The notes beneath the pieces were generated by a model. The model was not told the DNA's origin and searched no databases. It saw nothing but the letters and a program-made list of their open reading frames with translations. A stretch of 64,000 nucleotides of DNA. Origin: Mangifera indica. Its lineage: Eukaryota > Streptophyta > Magnoliopsida > Sapindales > Anacardiaceae. The position numbers were made by a program, and so were the translations under genes. The stretch lies in contig NC_058154.1 of NCBI RefSeq assembly GCF_011075055.1, positions 13,151,024 through 13,215,023 on the forward strand, given 5' to 3'. Below are positions 1 to 11,745 of this stretch, piece by piece. Numbering within the stretch: position 1 is the stretch's first letter; each line of letters opens with the position of its first letter.

Positions 1-2442
1 ACAAGGGGGCAAGGGTAACCCACAGAGGCCAGAATTGTTCTCGTATCTGGAAGCTGGGAAAGTGGTGAGCTGACCTCCAGAAGGGATGGGACCAGATAAG
101 TTGTTGTTGGACACATCAAGGTCACTGAGAAAAGAAAGACTCCCCAATGACCCTGGGATTGGTCCTTGAAAATGATTGTGAGAGAGATCCATAACACCAA
201 TTGCTTTCAAATCTCCAAAACTGTAAGGAATATTACCCGTTAGCCTGTTGTGGCCCAAATTCAAGACTTGCAAATAGCTCAATGAACCAATACTCTCAGG
301 AATGTTTCCTGTCAGGGAATTGTAAGAGAGATCAAGGTAGATCATGCTGCCGTTGCTAGTGAATGTATCAACTGTCATGCCAGAATAAATTCTAGTATAT
401 GGACAAGAGTGAACCATAGGAAAGCCTTCCAGCCTCTCCGGTCGAATCCCCTCGAATTCGACTAATCCACCAGCACCCCTACAGGATGTCCCCCCTTCAT
501 TTCTCACAAAAGCAAACTGCTTCCCTGAAACAATTCCTGGCATAACTAGGCCAGCTTGGTTTGCTAGAGCAGAGGGTAGAGCACCATTTAAGTTATTGCT
601 GTTCAAATCAAGCCAAATGAGGCTCCTGCACTTCCCAAGCTCTGATGGGATCTGTCCAGTGAGCGAATTGTTACCCAATTGAAGGACCGCAAGGTGAAGA
701 AGATCTCCAATGCCAGCAGGGATTTCTCCAGAAAGAAGGTTGCTGGAAAGTGATATCCAAATCATATTTGTGCACCTAGAAATGGACTGTGGAATTTTAC
801 CCGTCAGGAGATTGTTATTGAGAATTAGGGTCTCCAAGTTTCCCCCATTGACACAAATTGCTTCTGGGATTTCACCTGTGAGGTTGTTTGCCCACATAAC
901 TAAATCAGAAAGATATGGTAAGGTCCAAATGGCTGGTGGGATTGGACCGCTTAAGCTGTTGAAACTAAGATCAATTGTCTTCAAATTTTTGCAGTTTTCA
1001 AGCTCCAAGGGTACAGTTCCTGATAGGTAATTGTTTGGTAAAATTATCCTTTCCAGAGCCGAGAGGCTAGGAGAAGAACAGAACCCTGATGGGATGGTTC
1101 CTGTTAAGGCATTAGAACTGAGGTCCAGCACTCGAAGTTGAGTACAATTAGCCAGAGGCAAAGGTACAGAACCAGTTATGTTGTTGAATGGTACATGAAG
1201 ATATTTCAAACTCGGAAGCTTACTTACAACTGTGCTTAGAAAATCTCCTGACAACAGATTGTTTCCAAGATTGAGGCTTTGCAGAGAAGAGCACAATTCA
1301 AAATTTGAACTCAATTCACCAGTAAGCTTGTTGAATGAAAGATCCAGCTCCTCAAGAGTCCCACAAACCTGCCCCAACTCGTGAGGAATTTCACCGGTAA
1401 ATTGATTGTGTGCTAAAGATAGACGTTTCAACTTCTTCAAATTTCCCACTAACAATCCAGGAATCTTGTCCTGCAGTGCATTATGGGAGAGGTTAAGTGT
1501 TTCCAGAAGCTGACAGTTCTTCAAGCTTGTTGGAAATTCAGACCCTGAGAAGATGTTTTGAGACAGATTGACCACAGTGAGATTGCTGCACTTCCCAAAA
1601 TCAAGATTGGATAATTTGCCAGAGAAATTGTTGTGAGAGAGATCAAGATACTTGAGAGATCCTGGTGACCCAGCAACAAAGCTAGGCTGTATCTCTCCTG
1701 ACAAAAGATTGTATGAAAGGTCAAGAGTCGAGAGATTCTTGCAATTCAAGGGAGTAACATTCAGTTTACCAGCAAGCTTGTTATCGGAAAAGTTGAGCAG
1801 ATTCAAATTCTGACAACTAGAGAGACTATAACTCAAGAAAGTTAAATCCGAAATTTTATTGCGCGAGAGGTCAAGCTGGAGAAGAGAAGGACCAAAATGG
1901 AGAGTACCCCCGGAGAGTGAATTGTGTGAGAGATTAACAAAAGATAGATGATCACAAGAGAGAAAAAATGACTTCGGTGGGAAAGGGCCTGAAATGTTGT
2001 TCCAGGACAAGTCAATTGTTTCCAAGTTGCAAGAACTAGATGTGGATAAATCACCAGCAGAAAAAGAATTGTGTTGCAAATATAGATGCCTAAGATATGG
2101 CAAAGCTGTGAGAGTTGGAAGGTTTAAACTACCAATAAGGTCAAAGTTGCTGAGGTTGAGAGTGGTAACATGGCCGTCAATAGAGCAGGTGACACCTAGC
2201 CATGAGCAAGGACTTGGAGAATTGGCAGTCCAGTTGAGTAAGAAACCATTTGGATCAGAATCAATAGTTTGTTTGAAAGCCATCAAATTTACCACTTCTT
2301 CATTACTTGTCGATAGCTGTCTGGCAAAAGATGGCATTACTTGAAGGTGAAAGAGAAGCAAGAACATAAAGCCAAAGATTCCCATGAGGCCTTGTTGTTG
2401 TTCTTGATGCAAAACTAATGATTCCCTCCATTGTTTCTTCAT
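1..2442 (-). CDS. BRI1-like brassinosteroid receptor kinase (BRL1/BRL3 type), N-terminal part
   Basis: An open frame of 814 codons runs from an ATG at 2442 to the left window edge without a stop, so the gene is partial: the last LRRs, transmembrane segment and Ser/Thr kinase lie outside. Seen: a hydrophobic signal segment (residues ~20-40), an N-terminal Cys pair (CSWLGVTC), more than 20 plant LRRs of the LxxLxLxxNxLSGxIP type, and a non-LRR island at about residues 625-695 with Cys residues and a YTRIYSG motif, followed by more LRRs and [10 protein letters not shown] at the edge. In BRI1/BRL1/BRL3 the island binds brassinolide at the plasma membrane. BRI1 itself has a less similar island, so BRL1/BRL3 is favoured. 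Absence of introns fits the family. An in-frame ATG at 2385 would put the signal peptide at the extreme N-terminus and is an alternative start. Confidence 0.93.
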   Translation of the reverse strand, partial: MKKQWRESLVLHQEQQQGLMGIFGFMFLLLFHLQVMPSFARQLSTSNEEVVNLMAFKQTIDSDPNGFLLNWTANSPSPCSWLGVTCSIDGHVTTLNLSNFDLIGSLNLPTLTALPYLRHLYLQHNSFSAGDLSTSSSCNLETIDLSWNNISGPFPPKSFFLSCDHLSFVNLSHNSLSGGTLHFGPSLLQLDLSRNKISDLTFLSYSLSSCQNLNLLNFSDNKLAGKLNVTPLNCKNLSTLDLSYNLLSGEIQPSFVAGSPGSLKYLDLSHNNFSGKLSNLDFGKCSNLTVVNLSQNIFSGSEFPTSLKNCQLLETLNLSHNALQDKIPGLLVGNLKKLKRLSLAHNQFTGEIPHELGQVCGTLEELDLSFNKLTGELSSNFELCSSLQSLNLGNNLLSGDFLSTVVSKLPSLKYLHVPFNNITGSVPLPLANCTQLRVLDLSSNALTGTIPSGFCSSPSLSALERIILPNNYLSGTVPLELENCKNLKTIDLSFNSLSGPIPPAIWTLPYLSDLVMWANNLTGEIPEAICVNGGNLETLILNNNLLTGKIPQSISRCTNMIWISLSSNLLSGEIPAGIGDLLHLAVLQLGNNSLTGQIPSELGKCRSLIWLDLNSNNLNGALPSALANQAGLVMPGIVSGKQFAFVRNEGGTSCRGAGGLVEFEGIRPERLEGFPMVHSCPYTRIYSGMTVDTFTSNGSMIYLDLSYNSLTGNIPESIGSLSYLQVLNLGHNRLTGNIPYSFGDLKAIGVMDLSHNHFQGPIPGSLGSLSFLSDLDVSNNNLSGPIPSGGQLTTFPASRYENNSGLCGLPLPPC

Positions 2443-3420
2443 GTTTGGCCTCAGATATTCATCACCAATTGAGCTGACATAAAGAAATTTTTGTATTTTC
2501 TTTTCAGAATTTTTAATATAGGAGTGGTTGAGAATAAGAGAGTAGTCTCTTCGTAGTGGTGTCTATTGTCTAACGCATTTGAGGAGCTGAAAATAACATA
2601 AAACAAAAGATTCATGGAATGTGTCTCTCTCTTCTGTTTCCTTGAATCTCCATCAAGCTTCTTCTTCACTTCACATGCACTTTCAGATCTGTGCTAAGAC
2701 TATTTTTGCTCTCTAAAATTTTCTAAAATAATTTGTAGGTTGCGCTTGGACAACTGAAATATAAATAATAAAAAATCAATAAGGTGGTATGGTAGATCAC
2801 CATCAAAGATGTTATAATCAAAGTAGACTTATAAAAATAGAACTCATACATTTAATTAGAAGTAGCAAACAAGTTAAAACTAAAAATCAAAATAAAAAAA
2901 GAGTACCTTATCAAACTCAAACTGATGAAACTGAAGTGCAGGATGAGAGAGAGAGAGATGACAGTTGGAATATGTTGGAGGTGACAGAGAGAGTAAGCGT
3001 ACGATGTTCAGAAATGTTGGGACCTGTAGAATTTTAGCTTCGATAGAAACAAGACTAAATATTTGCCATAAAAAGCAAAAAAGGAAGCAGCCAAGCTCTT
3101 CTATCTGGGTTTTCTTCTGATAAACAGAAACCACAACAACTCTTAGGCTGCTCTGCTTAGCTGCCAAAGAATGAAACCCAGTTCCCAGAAGAAGAGCAAG
3201 AAGAGATAGAGATGTGAAGGAAAAAAGAAGAGAAAAGAAAATGGAGGGGAGCAATAGCAAGAAAGAGTAGACCAAGAAAAAGTGAAAAACTACAAAAAGA
3301 AGAAATAAAGAAAGGAGAATAGAATAGTTGATGACAAGTGGGTGCCTTGGACTTGGAGGCAACACTCACAGAGATGGAGTAATTTGTGGGAGTGCTGCTC
3401 CCTTCTCCATTAATTTTTTT
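2443..3420 (-). promoter_or_regulatory. 5' UTR/promoter region of the BRL gene
   Basis: No convincing coding exon is visible here. Read on the minus strand the stretch is pyrimidine-rich, with a short GA/CT run near 2943-2958 and long T/C tracts at 3180-3480, as in plant 5' UTRs and core promoters. A minus-strand open frame at 2880-3365 is a low-complexity Leu/Ser/Phe translation of these tracts and is not taken as a gene. The transcription start and any 5'-UTR intron cannot be placed. Confidence 0.4.
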
Positions 3421-3879
3421 TATTTCTCATTTTTCGGGTCCAGTCAAACCTCTCTCTTTCTTTATGATCAATTACCCCGCACCTACGTCTCTCCTTCCTT
3501 TTCTTTATTCTCCTTCCATTTCTATACACTTAAAACTCCTTAAACTCTGTTTAATTTCCATTCCAATCAATCTCTGTGATGGGGGTTTTGTGAAAATTTT
3601 CAAACATAATGGACTGCCAAAGATTAAGGACTTCTAAAGGGAGTATTCACTTTGAAGCTTAAAATGATTTTTTTTATAAATGAAAGCTCCCTGTTCAAAA
3701 CCCTAATTGTATAAAATAGGTATAATTGTTCATTAGAAAACAAACTATGAGAAGTCCAAAATTAAGTGTAGCACTTTATCTCAACATAAATCAGAATGCA
3801 CAAAACACCATATAGCATTGTGTAAAACGGTGAAATTAGGCCTAGACTTGTGTACAAGTGAAGACAAGATAAATGTGCA

Positions 3880-3881
<2 letters not shown>

Positions 3882-3926
<45 letters not shown>
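3882..3926. repeat. (AT)n microsatellite
   Basis: A 45-bp uninterrupted AT dinucleotide run. It produces a spurious minus-strand Tyr-Ile repeat frame. Confidence 0.95.
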
Positions 3927-3935
<9 letters not shown>

Positions 3936-4019
3936 ATATGACAAGACTCTAATAGTAAATTCACATCTATACCGATATATATGGTTACAAATTAATTAGG
4001 TATGCAAAAATATATACAT

Positions 4020-4036
4020 CCCCCCCCCCCCCCCCC
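4020..4036. repeat. Poly(C) homopolymer
   Basis: Seventeen consecutive C residues in an AT-rich context. Exact length may be affected by sequencing error. Confidence 0.9.
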
Positions 4037-7000
4037 TCTCCAAAAAATGACAGTCTAAATATATCTTCTCATGTTATTATTCATATCATTTCCTCTTTGT
4101 CCTAACAATTTTTATAACTCATACTAGAAATCTACCAAATTTATTAAAAATATTAATAATAGACATAACTTTTTAAATAGTAAATGAAACTCCTTTTAAA
4201 GTATTATTATGTTCATTATTTCTTGCATAGAATTTATAAAAATTATAAGTGAAATTGGTATTGCTCCATTATTTAGTAGTTTTTTATTTAGATATGTTTC
4301 ATTTGGTTGTTTGTTTTTTAACAAAACAAAATTTTATGTAAATTAATATATATTTCGTTTCATCTTATACCTTGGTAATAAACAACAAAGACTACGATAA
4401 AATTGGATCATGCTGCATAAGAAGAAGCAAACTGATAACACAAATGGGAAACTTGAGAAGAAAAAAGAAGTTGAGTAGCTAGTTATGAGCATGGGATTGC
4501 ATGCATATTGAAACAAGAGAAATGGATAACAAATCCATTAATTATTTAAGCATAATAATACTAGTTTAGGTCTATCAATGTATAAATAAAAGGAACAGCC
4601 ATCCATGTATCTACATTTATCTATGTATATGTATATGAATAATAATATATAAATACAAGCATGCATGTCCTGCATTGTTAAAATACTGGTAGAAAATGAA
4701 AGAAAGAGATGAGTGGCATATAAGCATGCATGTACATGAATATTTTATTTGCAAATTGTGTGCAGAGGAGTGCACGGGCATCCTATTGCATCTCAACAAC
4801 ACTATAACACTCCGTTAGATTAGGGGTTTGTCTTCTTTATCATCGATATATATACATATATATAAATATTTCCCATTAGGTCCCAAAGAATCTGAAAGTA
4901 AGACTTGATATTTATTACATATGGAAGAAAAGTATTGAAATCTGAAAACAGCAGAATCCTCGCAAAGAAATCAGGCAGATTTCTGGACCGTCCTTTTTGT
5001 TTTATTCAACAGACTGGACTGGATTAATTTCTCATAATGAGAGGGGGAATAGAACACACGAGCGTATGTGTGTATTCAATAATAATAATAATAATATAAG
5101 TTTTTTTTTTTTTTTAATGTCAAAGGCTCTTCTTCCGGGCTTATTTTATATTTTCTCATAAGAAATGTAACTTCATTTCTAGAAGAAAATATTGAGTGTT
5201 AATGGCGCATTAATCCGAAATATTTGACTTTGTAATACAAATAGAAATTTGATTAGTCAAGGGAGATGTCTTAATTTTCAAGACGCATGTCCACATTTTA
5301 TACCCCCAAGAAAAAAGAACAAATGGTTAGTTGGAATAGGTTAGCTTAAAATAGACGTTTTATATAATTTTTTCCACACGGAAACGACATTAATTGAACC
5401 ACGACACTCTTTATTTATTTTCAAATTTTATACATGTATAATGAACAAATCATATTGTGACATCTTAATAGTTGAGTTGAGATTTGTAATTATGAGATTG
5501 TCAAAATGAAATATTGTTGTTATTATTATTATAATTACAAGTAACAAGAGTGGGCACCCATGACCCATGCATATTCTTCTTTTTTTCAGGGGGGGGGAGG
5601 GAGGGGAGCTTCATTATTATTATTATTATTATTTTTAAAATTTCTTTTTAAGAATTAGACACCTACCAAACCATACATGACTAAAGTCTAGGGCTTTTGA
5701 CATTTTAAACCCACCTAATAATTATGGTTGAAAGCAATTATATTAATCAATATTCCATAACCCTCTCTCCTCACAGCAATGTCTATCTATCACTATTCCA
5801 TGAACCTCTCTCCTCTCATCAAATGTTTGAATAAGTTTGATCTCTACTTATTAGATCTAAACACAAATTGGAATGTATATGTTTATTTGGAGGAAAAAGA
5901 AAAACTAACGCTAACTTAACCTAAATAATATCACTACAATATTATGATGATTTGGTGGTACCATCTTATATAAGTAAAAAACCTTTACAATATATTTGGG
6001 ATGTCAAATTTGTAATTAATGAGTAATCAAAATCAATCAACCATCTTGATGTTGCTTCTTAAATTTGTAAGATTTCCTAATTGTATATTAGTGAGTGATA
6101 CAATACAATTATGCATGGTTTTGCAATTTGCATGATAAATAAGGATAGATGGTTTAATATTGACTGTCCATCTTAAATTAATAAAATCAAGCCCATATCT
6201 TATATAACTTACATTTATTTTCTTCAAAATTTGTTGTGGATTGAATGATCTAGCTTTAACAACTTTCATCTAATTAATCTTATCCTATCATATCAAACCT
6301 AACATTGTACATACATCATTTTCAAAATATATACAATATCTCCTTGTGTTAGGGTATAGGGTCCTATCAATGCCATTAACATATACCTTCAATTAAAACC
6401 CATTTCTCGTAATAATGAGTAGTAATAATATATGCACTCATCATGAGTTCAAATATAAGTATAAATGTTGACATATTATAATGTAATTAAATGTTATATA
6501 TACTTAATTTTAAATTATACAATCACATGATAATATGTTAGTGTTTATACTTGTTTGTATTCGTTATTAATGTATGAAGTATTATTGAATTATGACACCC
6601 AAATTGCAACTACTCTCCTATTTAAGATTGATTCAAATGAAGTCAAATTTGAAACTTACTTGAGTTAATAATAAAGTCATCATACTTATAACTTGAGTTT
6701 ATTCAAGTTAATGCATAATGACACTAAAGGCTCACTAATGATATAGACAATATCATCAGAGGGTGAATGACATTATTGATAAGTCAAATTGATCTTAAGT
6801 CAAGTTGGAGCTTCAACTCAAAATTAAATTGTTTAAAACAAGTCATAAATTTGATCGAGCCAACTTGGATGAGAAGTACCCCTACTATTAACAATCACCT
6901 CTACAAATAGAGAATGGGCCAAGTACAAACCAGCCCACTCCATATCATTTAAAACCTTATATTGGATCAACAGTGGGCCATGGGTTTAGCCTCCAATTTC

Positions 7001-7054
7001 TATAATCTCTCAGACAGAACACGCTTATAGCTCTACTCAACTCAACTGATAGTA

Positions 7055-7452
7055 GGGTTAGTTTCAAATTGGACTCGTTTAAGCGTAAGTTAAAGTTTGA
7101 TTTGCATGAATATGAAAGGAGATAACTTTAAACAAATTTGAGTCTACAATTTCAATATTTTGAAACTTGAATTTTGAAATGTTTAGCTCGTCAAATTTGT
7201 TAGCTAAAAATTTTGATATAAAATTATATTATTTTGATTGATATGTATTAAAATAACAAATTAATTAAAAATTTGAGTTTGAATCAATTTTAAGTTGAAT
7301 TCAAATTTAAAATAAACTGAGTTTAAACTTATTTGAAGTAAACTCGATAAATCTAAATTAAAGTTTGAACTCAATTACATATAAATTAAACAGAATTTAA
7401 ATTCAAACAAATTCAAATTTGATTAGATTCGAATGTAACCGTAACTGAAAGT
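7055..7452. repeat. Degenerate AT-rich MITE-like repeat
   Basis: This stretch shares an internal order of motifs with the repeats at 30390-30730 and 30814-31154: a GAGTCT/CAAACTTG-like head, the core CTCGTCAAATTTGTTA, then a run rich in AATTTGAA/TTCAAATT and AACTCGATAA-like segments, ending TTCGAATGTAACCGTAACT. The ends are approximate and no target-site duplication could be fixed. It is read as an old copy of a dispersed non-autonomous element. Confidence 0.45.
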
Positions 7453-7743
7453 CAAAAACCGTAACCTTTACGAACCAAACCATTAGTTAGATTATGTTGC
7501 GTTATTGGGTGTGGCGCATAAACCAAGGAATGAGATAACCTGTCTTTCTCCGCCGCCAATATTGAACGGGGTGACATCATCTCCTCTCCAATTTAGTACT
7601 GTTTTAAGAAATCTGCACTTCGCCTTGAGCATATAACATTGTCCGTTCATTCTCAAAGAAGCTAGTTGTATTGTAATCCTTGCTTCAATTCTTGTATTTT
7701 GCTTTTGTTTCCTCATTTTCTCTCTGGGAATTTTCTTTAAAAG

Positions 7744-10581
7744 GTTAGAATTTCATCACTCCTGTCTTTTTTTATCCATTTCTGTTCTTGTTTCCATCAA
7801 AATTGCCAATGCATTACATTTGCTGCCTGACTTAATTGGTTGTTGGTGATCAAAAGGCTCTTTTCATATTTTATTACCAAACTAAATCGATTATCTCTTC
7901 TAATATTTGTAAGAAAACTGGGACAATATTAGTTTGGTCTAAGTTGCTTTTGTATAAGTATTTGGTTGACTTTGTGCTTTTATATATTTATATCTATCAT
8001 GCAACTGTAGGGGATCAGTCATGCATCTAACTTTAGCAACTACTCATGTTAGTGTCTCTGTAAATTGGCAAGTCACTCTGGTTAGGGTACTTAGATGAGA
8101 AGGCATTAGTGTTTCTTAACTTATCCTACCGCTTGAGAGGTTAAAGGAGTACTTTTTTGCGCTTGTATATGCAGAATATGTGGCTCGGTAATTTTTATAA
8201 GTGGGATACGTTTCAATTCCTATTGTTGCATGTGGTACAAAATTTAATTTCCACATTCCATTACTCAGAACATGCCAAGCAGGCAAGTTTATTCTTGGCG
8301 TAATCATGTATGTGATTCAAGCTGGCAAGAAGAAAAATTGAGAACTCCATTAAAATTTTGTAGTTTTGAAAAGTTATTTTGTTTCCTCATTTGGTCAACC
8401 AAAGTAGCACGGAAACTTACAATGGGGTGCATTTCCACGTTTCGAAAACGTTTCCATTTCTAAAACTCCCCAAAACTTATAGAAAACGTTTCAGGTCATT
8501 TCGAAATTTTTGAAAAATTTTGAAACACATTTCTTTTAAAAGAAAAATTGTGAAATCGATTAAACACATAACTTTTGTATTTTCAAACCGAAAATATCTT
8601 TAAATCTTATATTGAATTCATTTTCTCTCTATTCTTCGATGTGTTACTCATCTCTTCTCTGACATACATATAGATTATTTTTTTTCTTAAATATCTACAT
8701 GTGTTTGCTCAAGAACAATTTACAATAAGTTCTATGATTTTATTTTATAGTATTCTTTCCCTTCATTCTTTTTTTATTATTTTTTTAATATCATATAAGT
8801 TTATATATTTTTGTTATAAAAAATTTAATATTTATAAGAAAACCTGTATATTTTTTATATTTATAAGTTTTCCACGTTTCCGTTTCTTATATATTTTGAA
8901 AAATACGTTTCTACATTTCCGTTTTCGTATTTCCACGTTTCTCCGTTTCCGTTTCCGTGCTACATAGTGGTCAACCTATACATTTGATAACGTTTATGGT
9001 TTCAGTAGTTTATTAAACTTCAATAGGTTCATATTGATATCGGACCTAAACTTATATTCAGGTTTGTCTATTTGTTGGGATTGATTATAGTAGATTTTTA
9101 GTATCAGGATTACACGTATTTCCATATAACTTGAATTAGAGGATGTATTAGCCTGACTGGAGCTAAAGGATTGAAAGAGAGTGCCCAAGTAATTTGATTG
9201 TGATTGTTGTTGAACCAAAGTATAATCGGTGAAATGAATGTATGAAATTGTTGATAGATCCTTCCCTCAATGGTGTGGCCTCCATATACAGGCCTTCTTC
9301 GAGCAATTAGCTAGTGGAAATGTTCATGTTTTGCAGTGTAGGCTACTCTGTCTCATTGATGCTTTTAATGCATCTATAGAAGGATTTTGATCTCGTTGTC
9401 TCAGACATGCACTCATTGTCCCACCCACAAACATGTTATGCACTTCATTTGATTTTTCTTGTAGGCGATTGATTGTTATGGATTTCATGGGAAGTTGGAA
9501 GATGCTATTGATGTGATTATGATTAATGCTACCTGTCCATCCACAGCCATCAATCCGGCGAGGATTCTATTTTCATTTTAGAGCACTTGTCCTCCCTGTA
9601 ATTTGTCAACTATAAAGCCTTCTGACCTGTTTACTAGGTCCTGAGCAACCATTATCTTACAATCATTTAAATTACCGGCCTTCATGGTGCCATCATCTTA
9701 GTCCATTCATCCATTGTGGCGGGATTATTCTCAGGGTAAACACATTGTTCATTTCTGTCCTTAATTTTGGGCATGTGCTTGTTATATATCTGTTTTAGGA
9801 TAAGCTATCTGCTTTGTCTTTGCCACTGAGACCCAAGCTTGTAGAATCACTTGTCTTGTTCATATCATTTGCGCATGGTGTTATATCCTTGGTCCTTGTT
9901 ATCTTTACTACTGCCAGTGTCACAACCTTATTATTTAATTTTGTGGTGAAGAGTAAGGTGGAATAGTGTAGGTCTCATGCTGAGCTTTGTGTAGCAAAAG
10001 ATGGCAATACAGATGCACATAGGAAATATCCCTTAATAATATACATTTGAAGGTCAATGTTGATAGTTTGCTAGAGGTACAAGCAGACTAACAGATTTCT
10101 TGGTCTTCACCTCATAAATATCTATTTTTTCTAGACAAGTTTTAACTTATAAAACTACTGTGACAACCAGTGATACCTTTTTGTAGCATTTATTGTGACA
10201 GAATAAAGGTCAGACTTTAGTAGCCTTTGAATTACTTGAGAGAGAGAGAAGAATAGGTGATTGTTAAAGTTCATAGGAGATGAGGCATGTTAGGTTTCAA
10301 AAGGTTACCTTTCTTTGTTCATGTATCTATATTATAAATTAGTTAAGAATTTTAGGATGACTCTGTTTTTTGACACAACTAAGGATGACGCCAATATATG
10401 TTCTTGTGTTCTTTATTATTATTTGGTCTCTTCTTGTTTTTATTTTGATGGTTATTTTAGCCTAAAACAAAACTGGTAGATGAAAGTTGGATCCTTTAGG
10501 GAAATCAAGTTTGAAATCCATCACAAGATATGGATGGGATTCCTCTTTTATAGTTCTTATGGTTTCACATATTTATGGCAG
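7744..10581 (+). other. Candidate 5'-UTR intron of the RraA-like gene
   Basis: A donor-like AAG|GTTAGA at 7741-7749 follows a pyrimidine-rich leader, and a good acceptor (TATGGCAG) ends at 10581, eight bases before the conserved start codon at 10590. The interval has no recognisable coding exon and contains the MITE at 8401-8967. The acceptor is well supported by its position; the donor is the best of several and would need transcript evidence. Confidence 0.4.
8401..8967. mobile_element. Non-autonomous TIR DNA transposon (MITE, Mutator- or hAT-like)
   Basis: A 567-bp insertion is bounded by a perfect 9-bp direct repeat TGGTCAACC (8392-8400 and 8968-8976). Inside are terminal inverted repeats with a perfect 13-bp core GTAGCACGGAAAC (8404-8416) and its complement (8951-8963); the outermost 3-4 bases do not match. 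The interior is AT-rich with many short CGTTTCC/GGAAACG motifs near both ends. No transposase frame is present. A 9-bp duplication suggests a Mutator-like MITE; an 8-bp reading would suggest hAT. Confidence 0.8.
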
Positions 10582-10589
10582 GAAAAAGT

Positions 10590-11090
10590 ATGGCTTCTTT
10601 AGCAACTGCTGAAATTTGTGATTCAAATGCAGCAATTCTGGCAAGTGGTGACTTGCGTGTTTTGCAACCAATCTTCCATGTCTATGGTCAATGTCGATCA
10701 TTCTCTGGTCCCATTGTCACTGTAAAGGTGTTTGAGGACAACGTTTTGGTTAGGGAGCTGATAGAAAGCAGAGGTGAAGGAAAGGTTTTAGTTATAGATG
10801 GTGGAGGAAGCATGAGGTGTGCTTTGGTCGGTGGAAATCTAGCGCAATTGGCACTTAACAACGGATGGGCTGGTATTGTAGTGAATGGATGCATTAGAGA
10901 CATAGATGAGATTAATGACTGTGGTATAGGGGTGAGGGCCTTGGGATCAAATCCTATTAAATCGAACAAAAAAGGCCTTGGTGAAAGGCATGTCCCTGTT
11001 TATATTGCTGGAGCGTTCGTTTGCGATGGGGAGTGGTTGTATGCTGATAGTGATGGCGCTCTTGTCTCCAAAGAGGAGTTGAGTATCTAA
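10590..11090 (+). CDS. RraA-like protein / putative 4-hydroxy-4-methyl-2-oxoglutarate aldolase
   Basis: A single coding exon for 166 residues, the usual length of plant RraA-like proteins (regulator of ribonuclease E activity A fold). Seen: N-terminal MASLATAEICDSN, DLRVLQPIF, the glycine-rich VIDGGGSMRCALVGGNLA, and GWAGIVVNGCIRDIDEI carrying the Arg and Asp that in related aldolases bind substrate and a divalent metal, then GVRALGSNP and DGEWLYADSDG. Family members cleave HMG/CHA-type oxoacids or act as RNase E inhibitors; the plant role is poorly defined. The start at 10590 is chosen over the in-frame ATG at 10575 because the family begins MA(S/A)LATAE and a splice acceptor ends at 10581, between the two. 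A polyadenylation signal lies about 110 bp downstream. Confidence 0.92.
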   Translation: MASLATAEICDSNAAILASGDLRVLQPIFHVYGQCRSFSGPIVTVKVFEDNVLVRELIESRGEGKVLVIDGGGSMRCALVGGNLAQLALNNGWAGIVVNGCIRDIDEINDCGIGVRALGSNPIKSNKKGLGERHVPVYIAGAFVCDGEWLYADSDGALVSKEELSI

Positions 11091-11201
11091 ACAAGCATTT
11101 GAGACAGATGAAAGAAATTTCTTGGTTTTTTTTTTTTTTTTTGTGCCCATTTGGGCATTGGTTGTGTATTTAGCCAATTCAAGGGATATTGATTCATGTT
11201 T

Positions 11202-11207
11202 AATAAA
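11202..11207 (+). terminator. Polyadenylation signal AATAAA of the RraA-like gene
   Basis: A canonical AATAAA lies 112 bp after the stop codon in a T-rich 3' UTR. Confidence 0.5.
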
Positions 11208-11745
11208 GTTTTTGGCTAGCAAAGGGCAAACAGGTTGATGTGAAGTTATGATAAAGTTACACCATTGTGTAGTCTGTTTTGTTCATGCAATGCCTTCATT
11301 TATCCTTCCGGTTTTTTATAGAGATGCTGGTTTTTCAAAGACTAAATGAATGTAACTGACTCCAAGAATGATGGTTATGGGAGCAGAGCAATGACCAAAG
11401 AACTAACATATATTGGTGCCTGTCAGCATAGCAAAGGTTTATCAAAACATTATGGGTACATTTTGACTGCTTAGAACGGGATGCTGGAACACGCACCAGC
11501 AGGCAGGGCCAACTCTGTCACCTCCAGGTGAATCATAAGTAAACAGAGCAATATGCAAATCCAGAACAGGACGCGGGAAAAATGAGAAAAAAACAAATAA
11601 ATTTAGGTTTCTATTTCTTTTTTGAATTGTCTGAGGTCCGAGCAATATAATTCCTAGGCTTCCATGTGCTCTGCATTCCCAAATAAATAGCAGCTGCAGG
11701 GAGTCAACTAGTCAACAAATCTCCGAAAGCAAGAGCAAGCAGCTT

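Larger units (their letters stand above)
3421..7490. other. AT-rich intergenic region, no gene seen
   Basis: About 4 kb between the divergently transcribed BRL and RraA-like genes. It holds microsatellites ((AT)n at 3882-3926, a C-run at 4020-4036, AAT runs near 5079-5096, a G-rich run near 5590-5608 followed by ATT repeats) and a degenerate AT-rich element at about 7055-7452. No open frame shows a recognisable domain, and no tRNA or rRNA was noticed. Confidence 0.6.

Noticed and set aside
710..1030. Plus-strand frame over the receptor gene
   Set aside because: Antisense shadow of the LRR region; the minus strand is the coding one.
2880..3365. 161-codon minus-strand frame upstream of the receptor
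   Set aside because: Low-complexity translation of pyrimidine tracts, no domain, and in the place expected for a 5' UTR.
10575..10589. Upstream in-frame ATG of the RraA-like gene
   Set aside because: A splice acceptor ends at 10581 inside this segment, and the family starts at the next Met.
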